NCBI GenBank assembly: GCA_946413265.1
Contig: CAMKJU010000004.1
Location: 1 to 64,000 of the forward strand
DNA: 64,000 bases
Origin: an uncultured Lentisphaerota bacterium
Lineage (GTDB): Bacteria > Verrucomicrobiota > Kiritimatiellia > RFP12 > UBA1067
Direction: 5' to 3'
Of the stretch, positions 1 to 8,936 are shown piece after piece. The notes below the pieces were generated by a model that was not told where the DNA came from, did no database searches, and saw nothing but the letters and a program-made list of their open reading frames with translations. Made by a program: the position numbers and the translations under genes. The stretch's first letter is position 1. Each line of letters starts with the position of its first letter.

Positions 1-3000
1 TCGCACCCACAGGTCGATGATGCCGTGGCGAGCGTAAAGACCTATTCTTCGACTGGTGAGGAAACAGCTCAATCTACATCTGCCGGTCCTGGATCGGCAA
101 ATGCGTCGGCAGATTCCCGGTCAAAGGGGAATCCCGGATCGAATCGGAATTGGCCGTCTCCGGCGAAAAGCCGTTTTGCAGGCAAGACGATCAATTATCG
201 TTCGGTGGAGCTTCCTCCGAACGAAAAGGGGGGCAAGCCCGGCGAACTGCGTGAATGGCTAATTGAACCTACGGAAGGGTACACGGCTCACATCGAGGAA
301 GAATACCGCCCTGACGAGAACGGAGAGATGCAGCTTGAACAGATGAACCAGTATGTCGCCAACCAAGTGATCCTGACGCTGGACGGCGAAACTCCCTTTG
401 AGACTTTTAAGGCCGAGATGGCGAAGCACGGCGCTGTCGTCAAGACGCCCTTAATGGAATTGGAGAAAGGAGCCAAGATTGTCGCGGTGATGGTTCCTGA
501 AATAACCTTTGACTCTGTGGATGTTTTGAGAGAGACTATCGCTTGGTACAGACCTTCGCTGAAGGTTGAGACCGATGCGATTTCTAGCGTGGAACGCATC
601 CCCGACGATGCACGATATTCTTCTCAGTGGGGTTTGCCCAAAATCCAGGCTCCCGCTGCATGGGATATTAGAACAGATGGGTCTTCGGTGGTTGTTGCCG
701 TCATTGATACGGGCGTCAACTATAACCATCAGGATTTGTCCGGAAACATGTGGGTGAAGAGTTCCAGCGCAGCGGCTTCGAATTACAAGTACGGGATGAA
801 GGCCATTGGCGGCGTCATTTCCGGCAACCCGTTGGATGACAACGGGCATGGTTCGCACTGCGCTGGCATCATCGGCGCCGTGGGCAACAATTCGACGGGT
901 GTGTCAGGAGTGGCGTGGAAGGCGAAGATCATGGCCTGCAAGAACCTTGACTCTTCAGGGAGTGGTTCTACCTCCGATATGGTTCTTTGCATGAACTGGG
1001 CACGGACAAACGGCGCACACATTGTCAGTCTCAGCCAGGGCGGCGGCGGTTACAGTTCAACTGTTGAATCAGCTTTTACCGCTCTTCGGAATGCTGGCAT
1101 CATTGCCGTTTGCGCGGCAGGGAACAGCGGTTCAAACAACGATACGACTCCACACTACCCGTCTTCGTTTACGCTGGATAATATCGTGGCGGTTGCGAAC
1201 TCGACGTCTACTGACGCATTGAGTTCGAGTAGCTGCTATGGCGCGTCAAGCGTTGACATCGCGGCGCCGGGAACAGATATCCTTTCAACTTATTATTCGT
1301 CAACAAGCGCATACGCGACAATGAGCGGTACGTCGATGGCGACACCTTTTGTCTCTGGTGCGTTGGCACTTCTCAAGGCCCAATATCCATCTTACACTTA
1401 TCTCCAGCTGATTCAAAAGCTGTACGCCGGCGGTGATGCGGTTTCCGCGCTTTCCGGCAAGTGTACCACCGGCAAGCGCCTGAATGTCTACAAGGCTCTT
1501 TCTGGCACGCAGCTTGTTTCGCCCTCACCATCGGCGACGGATGGCACGTATGCAGACCGAGTTGTTGTGTCGTGGCCATCAGTCTCGGGCGCAACGTACT
1601 ATCGCGTTTACCGTGCAACATCTTCGACAGGAACGAAGAGTGCGCTTGGCAGTTGGCAGACGGGATTGTCGTACATCGACAGCAGCATAACAGTGGGGAC
1701 AACCTACTACTACTGGGTCTGCGCGGCGACGTCTTCCGCCGGCGCGAACCAATCGGCGTATGGATCATACAACACCGGTTACGCTCAGGCGTCTACGAAC
1801 GACTCGTGGGATCCCGGCGACGATACGGCGTCCGGCGGCACGACGATTACGCCCAGCACGACGCGTCAGACGCACGGCGGGCACACGTTGAGCGCGACCG
1901 ACAAGTACGACTTCTTCAAGATCTCCATGACCGCCGGAACGCGCTACGTGTTCGAAACCACCGGCTCCTCGGATACGTACGGCGAACTCTTCAGTTCGAC
2001 GTCCACCAACGCTTCCTACCGCGTCGCGTATGACGACGATAGCGGAACGAACACCAATTTCAGGCTTGAATACACGCCGACAACGTCGCAGACATATTAT
2101 TTGCGAGTGAGGAAATACAGCGTCGGCACCACAGGTTCCTACACTCTCGCCTATCAGCGTTCGGCTGCACGTGACAGCTGGGACCCCGGCGACGATACGG
2201 CGTCCGGCGGAACGTCTCTGACGCCTACCACCACGGTGCAGACACATGGAACGCATACGCTTTCCTCAGACGACCTCTACGATTTCTTCCGCATCTCGAT
2301 GACGGCGGGAAGAAAGTACGTGCTAGAATCCACGAGTACGTATGACATGTACGGAGAACTGTTCAGTTCCACGTCCACCAATGCCGCTTATCGCGTAGCC
2401 TACAACGACGACGGAGGAACCAACTACAACTTCAGGATCGAGTACACGCCGACAACATCGCAGACGTATTATCTGCGCGTGAGGCGGTATTCCGTAGGTG
2501 CTGACGGCTCGTACTCGCTCAAATATTCGTATTCTCAAAACATTTCTTTTGATCTTGCGTTTGCCAACACGCGCGGTTGGTCAGACAGCGCGGTTCTGAC
2601 GGCATCGGAGGATACGATGACGCCGACCTCGGTATTTTCCACAAATCAGACAGTGTTCTTGCTATTCCAGTGGCACGAGGCAAACGGCCTTGGTTTGACG
2701 CCGGTTACGAACACTGTGCGGCTTGCCAATAGTGCTGGCGCCACGCTTTGGACATGGCAGCACTGTTTTTCAAGTGGCTTGAATGCAGGGGTGGTGCCTA
2801 TCTGCGAATGTGCCTTTGAGGGCCTGTCGGCTGGCTCATATACGCTACGCGTGGGACTGAACGAGGATGCCGATGGCGTTAGGTCGATAACTGAATCGAC
2901 ATACGCGAACAACGTCAGGACATTGTCGTTCACGGTCGTAAATCCTCAGAAAACACTTTCGTCCATTGCCATTTCAGGTAATGCCGCGATTCCGTCCAAG

Positions 3001-6000
3001 GACTATGCCGATTATCGTTGCATCGCGACATACTCTGACAACTCGACAGCCGACGTGTCGCCGACCTGGAGCATTTCTTCAGGTGCTGCGTATGCGAGCG
3101 TCAATGCTTCTGGGCGTGTCACGGCCGGCGATACGTCGATTGACAGGTCTGTAACATTGAGCGCGACATTTGGCGGAAAAACCGCTACAAAGCCTATAAC
3201 GATTCGTGGAGTAGGAGGAACACCTGATCCCGTATCTCCGTTCCCTGAAGTCGTTTCATATCCAAGCGCGCCGATGATCGTTGAGGGCGTTGTGTACATC
3301 AACAACGTACTTGCAGCCGTCGGCGACCAGATTGCGGCCTATTCCGGCAACGAGGTCCGCGGCATTGGACGAATAGTTGCCAACGGACGCGTCACGCTGG
3401 GCGTGAACATAGCGTCGGCTGGCGAACGTATCTCTTTCAAGGTGTGGGATGCGAGCGAAGGAGACAGCGGAACGATTTTGAACTGCTTGCAATCGCTTTC
3501 GGGCTCGAACGAGCCGCAGGGCACGGCTGCGAATCCGTTCCGCATCGACGCCGCGTCGTCGGATCCGTTTGGCAACGTGGTGACGGAGCCGCTTGTTCCT
3601 CCGACGATAATGGAAGCGCTTGTTGTCGTTGACGGCGAACCTGCATCATCCGGAGACATCTTGGCGGTATTCTCTGGGAACACAATCGTGGGCAAGGCTC
3701 CGATAGAATACTCAAATGTAAACGGAGCCGCGAAAGCGACGTGCCGTCCGGTGATGTTCTTCTCCGGAAGCAAGTCTCTTTCTTTCAAGCTGTGGGATGC
3801 CGATGCCGAAGCGGTGCTGGAGTCGTCATTCACGATCACAGCCGCGTCTGGCGACATAATCGGATCTGTCGCTTCTCCGCGTCGCATCGAGTTCACTTCG
3901 TCGAATGACGATGTGCCATGCCCTGTCTCGCTGAAGAGCGGGTGGAATCTCGTTTCGTTCAGTGCATTGCCAGATTCGCCTACGCCGCAGGCCGTTTTCG
4001 CGCCAGTCGCCACATCGGTCCGCTACGTGTCCGACGTGTCCGGAAACCTGTGGATGCCGAATTCTTCCAACAATGGACTCAACGCGCTCCGGCGCGGCGC
4101 GGGCTATTGGGTTAATTCGTCCGCCAACAACGTGAACTGGGACGTTGCGGGTCGTGTTGACACCGAAACTGAAATCTCGCTTTCGCAGGGGTGGAATCTG
4201 ATTGGCTACACGCTTCCGAGGGCAGGGCTCGTCACCGACGTTTTGCGTGCGGCCATTGCCACGGGCAAGGTGCAATACATCTCAGACCAGGCAGGTAATG
4301 TCTATCCTGGCGGCTCACTTTCCAATATGCGCCCCGGCGTTGGTTATTGGCTACGCGCAACAGGTGCATTCACGCTGAAGTTCGACCGCACGGGAATGTC
4401 CACGACATTGGCGGCGCTTTCTATGGTGGAGTCTGCCGACGATGTCTCGCATCCGTTCGGCACTCCCGTCATACGCGTTGGCACGCCGACGGTGTTCCAG
4501 AACGTTTCTGTCACGCTGTTTGGTAAGCCTGCTGCATTTGGCGACTATTTAGCTGTGTACGACAACTCGACCGGCGAATTGCTGTCTGTCCAACCGATTC
4601 AATCTGAGGACGGAACCTTGACATTTACGATCATGAGCCTGAGGTCTGGCGACCGCCTGAACTTCAAGGTCTGGAACGCCGCAAGCGGCCTTCAAACGCC
4701 AGAGATACTTGCGGCGGATTCGTCGTCTTCCATTACGCTTACGGCGGCGCAGGTCGATGAGGGCGTTGTTGGACATGCCGTTACTGTCAGTGGGACGAAA
4801 CCGTCTTATACCGTTACGTATAGTCTTGACGGCAAGGGTACGCGAACGGGGGGCGGAGCGCTGACTCAGTCCGTCCAGTTCGGAGGTGATGCCGTAGATC
4901 CCGTAGTGACTGGCAATTTCGGCTGGCGGTTCGTCGACTGGGACTACAGCAAGAGGACGGACATTCGCGGTCCGATGACAATTACGGCATTGTACGAGGA
5001 GGACAATACTCCGCCCGCGCTCTCTTCCATCACGATCTCCGGCGGCTCAAGCGTGGCATCGGAAGGAAGTGCCACCTACACTTGCACGGCGACGATGAGC
5101 AGCGGCGCGACGAAGTCGGTGTCGCCGACCTGGTCGCTTGAATCCGGCAGTTCGTATGCGTCGATCAGCTCCTCCGGCACGCTGACGGCGTACAGCACGT
5201 CCGTACAGCGGAGTGTAACGATCAAGGCGAGCTACACTGAGGGCGGCATCACAAAGACCGCGACGAAGACGGTGATAATCAATGCTTCCGGTTCCGTGCC
5301 GCCGTCCCCCACAAGGCCAGCGAACGACAACTTCACGTCGGCGACGGTGATTTCCGGCGCGTCGGGATCGACGACTGGCAGCAATGTCGGGGCAACGCTC
5401 GAATCTTCCGAGCCGATGCCCGAGGCGCAGTCATCGTCGACAGGGTCTGTTTGGTACAAGTGGACAGCGCCAGGTTCAGGCCCCGTTACATTCCGTACTT
5501 TGGAGTCGGATTTCGACACGATTCTCGGTATTTACACAGGTTCTTCAATCGCCCTTTTGTCGGAAATCGACTCCGGCGACGATGTTGATGGAGGCCTCAC
5601 CAGCGAAGTGTCCTTCTACGCCGACGCAGGGACTACGTATATGATTGCAGTCTATGGTTACGACGGAGAAGAGGGGGGGATTAATCTCGCTTGGAGTCCG
5701 GAATCGACGGCGTTTGGTCCAGGCTACGGTTCGTATTTCTTCGTAAACGATGAGGAAGAGGCGGTTGTCGCCGGCGTTTACGGGTTGAAGTGGAGTGACT
5801 TCACGTTGCGGAGCGATGGCTTCCGCGCATTTGCTGACGATCGTCTCGTGGACTGCGAGAAGGGTAGTGGCGCTGATGCATACGACCATTGCGAGTGCGT
5901 TTATTATTCCGACGTTGACGCGCTCGTATGGGCGGGTTGGGCGGAATATGCTGGATACTCGGACGAGGATGCCTACGCCTACGACAGCTTCTTTGAAGAT

Positions 6001-7551
6001 TCCTTCGAAGATGCATATACATGTGCCGAGGCTGAGGGGAAAAACATCTACCAAGATTATTACGACGAAATTGCTTTCGATTCGTCGTTCGCGACGAGAT
6101 TGTTAAACGTGTTTGCCAAGGCCGACCGTCTTATGCCGATGATCGTGATGTTCGGCGACGACTACGACTGGTACGGAGACGTCGGGGCAATCGGCCATGC
6201 CGTAGTGTGTTGCGGCTATTCGCTCGACACGACGAAACCGCTGACAGACCCGACTTGCCTGAAGGGGCTGTTCATCATCGATCCAGATAACGACCGCGAG
6301 AACAATGGAGGCAGGGAGGATGCGCCGGATACGATCACCTACTGCCCGACGATATGGGACGCGGCGAATGAACAGTATGAGATTCAAGGCATCTTCGGTG
6401 CTACCGGCTACGTCGGTGTCTACGCGGGTTGCTACACGATTCGTACCCCGGAGCCAGTTACCCCCCGTTGGTCGGAAGATAGTACGGGCGGCGGCTCCGG
6501 ATCGGGCGGCGGCTCTGGGTCGGGCGGCGGATCCGTCTCTCCCGTCACGGTAAATACTTATGCAGTCACTTTCGTCGCGAACGGAGGTTCTGGCACGATG
6601 GCGGCGCAGACGTTCGCGTCGGGCGTCGCGCAGGGACTGGCGGCGAATGCGTTCACCCGCTTCGGCTATGCGTTCGCGGGCTGGGCGACCAGCGCGGGCG
6701 GCGCGGCCGTCTATGCGGACGGGCAGAGCATCGCGCTTTCCGCCGACACGACGCTCTACGCGACGTGGCGCGAGGTTATCGCCGGCAGGCCGGACACCTA
6801 CTTCGCCAAGGCCCAGACGCTGGGCGGCGCACTTTACAGAGGCGACTCGCTCGTGGGCGTCGTGCAGGTGAAGTTCGGGAAGGTCAGCAAGAAGAACACC
6901 GTGAAGGTGTCCGCCACCGCCACTATGCTGGTCGACGGCAAGGCGAAGAAGATCACGGCAAAGGGCGTGGACGTCAGCGTGGGGACCATGCAGGCGTACA
7001 TCCCGTTCAAGGCTCCGATCGGATCCATGGCGTTTGCGATGGCGCTGGACGGCACGTTCACGCTCAAGAACGCCTCCTACTTCATGGCGGAGGCAGCCAT
7101 CGGCGGGGCACTTGCCGGCGGCGGACAGGGGACGTTCAAGCTCAAGAACTTCGACCTGGCCGTATCGGGCGAACTCGTGTCCGCACTCCTGCCCTACGAG
7201 GAGGGATTCACCGTGGCCGGCGGCAAGTGGCGGTTCGCCAAGGCCGCTGGCGTGAAGGTGGCGAAGGACGGTACTACGGATAAGTCTGGCATCAGGCGGG
7301 AGGCGGAGGTCGTCCTAGTCGACGAGTCGGCGGGCAAGACCAATCTTTCGGGGCTGAAGCTCGGCTATACCGCGAAAACAGGCCTGTTCAAGGGGGCATT
7401 TAAGGCGTATTCGCTGCAAACGTCGAATGGCAAGAAGAAGCTGGTGAAGCACACCGTGAACGTCGCCGGCTTCGTGGTCGACGGCAAGGGCTACGGCGAG
7501 GCGTCGTGCAAGAAGCCGTCAGGCGGCCCGTGGACGGTGACGGTCGAGTAG
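1..7551 (+). CDS. Giant secreted subtilisin-like (S8) protease with a putative IdeS-like cysteine peptidase domain, 5'-partial
   Basis: The frame is open to the window edge, so the gene probably starts upstream; the first in-window candidate start is GTG at 25, and residues are numbered from there (2508 aa). A prodomain-like stretch (about 85-190) is followed by an S8 catalytic domain with Asp228 (VIDTG), His275 (GHGSH) and Ser437 (SGTSMATP). Then come an Fn3-like domain (500-590), two PPC-like repeats (593-710, 717-840), a CARDB-like region, Ig/Big_2-like domains, three 'GD.(I/L)A.(Y/F)' repeats, two 'GWNL(V/I)' segments, InlB-like beta-grasp repeats (about 1595 and 2178) and another PPC-like domain (1765-1890). 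Residues 1895-2150 look like an IdeS/Mac-type papain fold: Cys1958 before a W-x-G-W motif, His2058 in GHAVVCCGY, and Asp2086/2088. A Gly-Ser linker (2155) leads to a C-terminal domain typical, as I recall, of this phylum. Probably secreted or surface protein degradation. The S8 call is certain; the cysteine peptidase is inference. Confidence 0.85.
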   Translation, partial: SHPQVDDAVASVKTYSSTGEETAQSTSAGPGSANASADSRSKGNPGSNRNWPSPAKSRFAGKTINYRSVELPPNEKGGKPGELREWLIEPTEGYTAHIEEEYRPDENGEMQLEQMNQYVANQVILTLDGETPFETFKAEMAKHGAVVKTPLMELEKGAKIVAVMVPEITFDSVDVLRETIAWYRPSLKVETDAISSVERIPDDARYSSQWGLPKIQAPAAWDIRTDGSSVVVAVIDTGVNYNHQDLSGNMWVKSSSAAASNYKYGMKAIGGVISGNPLDDNGHGSHCAGIIGAVGNNSTGVSGVAWKAKIMACKNLDSSGSGSTSDMVLCMNWARTNGAHIVSLSQGGGGYSSTVESAFTALRNAGIIAVCAAGNSGSNNDTTPHYPSSFTLDNIVAVANSTSTDALSSSSCYGASSVDIAAPGTDILSTYYSSTSAYATMSGTSMATPFVSGALALLKAQYPSYTYLQLIQKLYAGGDAVSALSGKCTTGKRLNVYKALSGTQLVSPSPSATDGTYADRVVVSWPSVSGATYYRVYRATSSTGTKSALGSWQTGLSYIDSSITVGTTYYYWVCAATSSAGANQSAYGSYNTGYAQASTNDSWDPGDDTASGGTTITPSTTRQTHGGHTLSATDKYDFFKISMTAGTRYVFETTGSSDTYGELFSSTSTNASYRVAYDDDSGTNTNFRLEYTPTTSQTYYLRVRKYSVGTTGSYTLAYQRSAARDSWDPGDDTASGGTSLTPTTTVQTHGTHTLSSDDLYDFFRISMTAGRKYVLESTSTYDMYGELFSSTSTNAAYRVAYNDDGGTNYNFRIEYTPTTSQTYYLRVRRYSVGADGSYSLKYSYSQNISFDLAFANTRGWSDSAVLTASEDTMTPTSVFSTNQTVFLLFQWHEANGLGLTPVTNTVRLANSAGATLWTWQHCFSSGLNAGVVPICECAFEGLSAGSYTLRVGLNEDADGVRSITESTYANNVRTLSFTVVNPQKTLSSIAISGNAAIPSKDYADYRCIATYSDNSTADVSPTWSISSGAAYASVNASGRVTAGDTSIDRSVTLSATFGGKTATKPITIRGVGGTPDPVSPFPEVVSYPSAPMIVEGVVYINNVLAAVGDQIAAYSGNEVRGIGRIVANGRVTLGVNIASAGERISFKVWDASEGDSGTILNCLQSLSGSNEPQGTAANPFRIDAASSDPFGNVVTEPLVPPTIMEALVVVDGEPASSGDILAVFSGNTIVGKAPIEYSNVNGAAKATCRPVMFFSGSKSLSFKLWDADAEAVLESSFTITAASGDIIGSVASPRRIEFTSSNDDVPCPVSLKSGWNLVSFSALPDSPTPQAVFAPVATSVRYVSDVSGNLWMPNSSNNGLNALRRGAGYWVNSSANNVNWDVAGRVDTETEISLSQGWNLIGYTLPRAGLVTDVLRAAIATGKVQYISDQAGNVYPGGSLSNMRPGVGYWLRATGAFTLKFDRTGMSTTLAALSMVESADDVSHPFGTPVIRVGTPTVFQNVSVTLFGKPAAFGDYLAVYDNSTGELLSVQPIQSEDGTLTFTIMSLRSGDRLNFKVWNAASGLQTPEILAADSSSSITLTAAQVDEGVVGHAVTVSGTKPSYTVTYSLDGKGTRTGGGALTQSVQFGGDAVDPVVTGNFGWRFVDWDYSKRTDIRGPMTITALYEEDNTPPALSSITISGGSSVASEGSATYTCTATMSSGATKSVSPTWSLESGSSYASISSSGTLTAYSTSVQRSVTIKASYTEGGITKTATKTVIINASGSVPPSPTRPANDNFTSATVISGASGSTTGSNVGATLESSEPMPEAQSSSTGSVWYKWTAPGSGPVTFRTLESDFDTILGIYTGSSIALLSEIDSGDDVDGGLTSEVSFYADAGTTYMIAVYGYDGEEGGINLAWSPESTAFGPGYGSYFFVNDEEEAVVAGVYGLKWSDFTLRSDGFRAFADDRLVDCEKGSGADAYDHCECVYYSDVDALVWAGWAEYAGYSDEDAYAYDSFFEDSFEDAYTCAEAEGKNIYQDYYDEIAFDSSFATRLLNVFAKADRLMPMIVMFGDDYDWYGDVGAIGHAVVCCGYSLDTTKPLTDPTCLKGLFIIDPDNDRENNGGREDAPDTITYCPTIWDAANEQYEIQGIFGATGYVGVYAGCYTIRTPEPVTPRWSEDSTGGGSGSGGGSGSGGGSVSPVTVNTYAVTFVANGGSGTMAAQTFASGVAQGLAANAFTRFGYAFAGWATSAGGAAVYADGQSIALSADTTLYATWREVIAGRPDTYFAKAQTLGGALYRGDSLVGVVQVKFGKVSKKNTVKVSATATMLVDGKAKKITAKGVDVSVGTMQAYIPFKAPIGSMAFAMALDGTFTLKNASYFMAEAAIGGALAGGGQGTFKLKNFDLAVSGELVSALLPYEEGFTVAGGKWRFAKAAGVKVAKDGTTDKSGIRREAEVVLVDESAGKTNLSGLKLGYTAKTGLFKGAFKAYSLQTSNGKKKLVKHTVNVAGFVVDGKGYGEASCKKPSGGPWTVTVE

Positions 7552-7577
7552 TGCGCATGGTACCGTAAGAACGGAGT

Positions 7578-7603
7578 CGCTAGAACTTCTAGGACTCCTA
7601 GAA
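7578..7603 (+). repeat. Period-9 CTAGAACTT-type repeat, three units
   Basis: Three 9-nt units, CTAGAACTT, CTAGGACTC and CTAGAACTC, follow the stop codon of the protease. The same unit occurs in a longer array upstream of the hydrogenase gene at 20617, so it belongs to a dispersed family. Confidence 0.6.
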
Positions 7604-7628
7604 CTCTAAAATGAAAAACTGAAAAATA

Positions 7629-7654
7629 CCCCCTTGCGCGACCGCAGGGGGTTT
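7629..7654 (+). terminator. Intrinsic terminator-like hairpin after the giant protease
   Basis: C5T (7629-7634) pairs with AG5 (7646-7651). After a one-base bulge, GCG (7636-7638) pairs with CGC (7643-7645). A short T-run follows. It lies between the protease stop and the rpsB promoter, so it probably insulates the two. The T-tract is only three long, so efficiency is uncertain. Confidence 0.5.
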
Positions 7655-7824
7655 GGTAAAATAGCCGCCTGTTTTCCGAGCGCGGGAGGGCCGGGTGGCC
7701 GTTGCCGTGCGGAAGCGAACGACGTTGCGGCTCCATCCAGGCCGCGCGCCAAAGCGGATTAACCGGGAAAACGGGCGGGTGCCCGCTATCCCATCTTGGA
7801 TAAAAGAAAGGTTCAAAAGAAAAA
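7654..7824 (+). promoter_or_regulatory. rpsB promoter and about 155-nt 5' leader
   Basis: An extended -10 box (TGG-TAAAAT, hexamer 7657-7662) partly follows the terminator hairpin. The resulting leader (about 7670-7824) is unusually long for this window and has a GCGGG/CCCGC hairpin near 7775-7787. Leaders of rpsB in other bacteria can bind S2 and repress translation; that is a possibility here, not something the sequence proves. A GAAAGG tract about 13 nt before the ATG is the likely ribosome site. Confidence 0.45.
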
Positions 7825-8859
7825 ATGGACATGCCTACCTCGGCCGCCACAGGCCTCACGCTCAAGGATCTCTTCGATGCCGGCCTGCACTTTGGCCACC
7901 AGACGAAGCGTTGGAATCCGAAGATGAAACCCTATATCTTCGACAAGCGCAACGGCATCCACATCATTGACCTCACGCAGACGGTCACGATGCTCGACGA
8001 GGCGGCGGAGTTCGTCCGCAAGACCATCCTCGACGGCAAGAAGATCCTGTTCGTCGCCACGAAGAAGCAGGCGCAGGAGATCGTGAAGCAGGCGGCTGAG
8101 GAGTGCGGCCAGTACTACATGACCGAGCGCTGGCTCGGCGGCACGCTCACGAACAGCCAGACGATCCGCGGCAGCGTGAAGCGCATGTGCCAGCTGCAGG
8201 CCGTCGCCAAGGCGAACGGCGGACAGCTCTCCGTCCACAAGCAGGAAGCCTCTATGCTCCGCCGCGAGCTCGCGAAGCTCGAGAAGAACCTCACGGGCAT
8301 CAAGGACATGGTGGACCGTCCCGGCGCCGTGTTCATCATCGACGTCTGCCGCGAGCTGAACGCCGTCAAGGAGGCCGCGCGCCTCGGCATTCCGATTGTC
8401 GCAATCACGGATACGAACTCCGATCCCGACCCGATCGACTACGTGATTCCGGGCAACGACGATTCCGTGCGCGGCGTCGAGCTCATCGTCGAGGGCATCG
8501 CGAAGGTCATCAAGGGCGCCAACGACGAGTATTCCCGCGTGGCCGCCGAGCGCAAGGCCAAGCGCGACGCCGAAGCGAAGGAGCGTGAGGAGCAGCAGAA
8601 GGCCGAGCGCGCCGCGCGCAAGGCGGCGAGCGCCGCTTCTCGCAAGGCCGAGGCCGAGGAGAAGGGCGAGGGCGCCCTCAAGAGCGTCCGCGCGAAGGGC
8701 GCGAAGAGCGGTCTCTCCACCGAGGCCCGCAAGGCCGTGCGCGCCGCCAAGGAGGCCGCCGAGGCCAAGGCGAAGGAGGCTCTTGCCGCCAAGCGCCAGG
8801 AGCAGGTCGCCGCTGCCGAGGCCGCCGTGGCCGCCGCCGAGGCGCCCAAGGCCGAGTGA
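7825..8859 (+). CDS. rpsB: 30S ribosomal protein S2 with long Ala/Lys/Glu-rich tail
   Basis: The first 240 or so residues are a standard S2: GLHFGHQTKRWNPKMKPYIF near the start, RWLGGTLTN in the middle, and IPIVAITDTNSDPDPIDYVIPGND towards the end, split here only to keep quotes short. S2 is a structural protein of the small subunit and contacts S1 and the 16S platform. S2 is usually about 240 aa; this one is 344 aa. The extra 100 residues (about 245-344) are very rich in Ala, Lys, Glu and Arg and should form a charged helix. ATG at 7825 is followed by another in-frame ATG at 7831, and either could be the start. The next gene is tsf, the usual order. Confidence 0.97.
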   Translation: MDMPTSAATGLTLKDLFDAGLHFGHQTKRWNPKMKPYIFDKRNGIHIIDLTQTVTMLDEAAEFVRKTILDGKKILFVATKKQAQEIVKQAAEECGQYYMTERWLGGTLTNSQTIRGSVKRMCQLQAVAKANGGQLSVHKQEASMLRRELAKLEKNLTGIKDMVDRPGAVFIIDVCRELNAVKEAARLGIPIVAITDTNSDPDPIDYVIPGNDDSVRGVELIVEGIAKVIKGANDEYSRVAAERKAKRDAEAKEREEQQKAERAARKAASAASRKAEAEEKGEGALKSVRAKGAKSGLSTEARKAVRAAKEAAEAKAKEALAAKRQEQVAAAEAAVAAAEAPKAE

Positions 8860-8861
8860 GT

Positions 8862-8904
8862 GTAAAGTGTAAAGTGTAAAGTGTAAAATGTAAAGTGTAA
8901 AGTT
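8862..8904 (+). repeat. Tandem GTGTAAA heptamers between rpsB and tsf
   Basis: Six near-perfect 7-nt units (GTGTAAA, one reading ATGTAAA) fill the rpsB-tsf spacer and then decay into GTTGAAAG/TTAGAG. A short related piece, AGTGTAAAGTG, precedes pilT at about 13809. It is AT-rich in a GC-rich region and lies directly upstream of the tsf start. Confidence 0.8.
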
Positions 8905-8936
8905 GAAAGCTTAGAGCTGAAAGTTAGAGGTTTGAA

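Noticed and set aside
8862-8904. CRISPR array as an explanation for the heptamer and nonamer arrays
   Set aside because: Units are 7-9 nt with no spacers and no cas genes are present.
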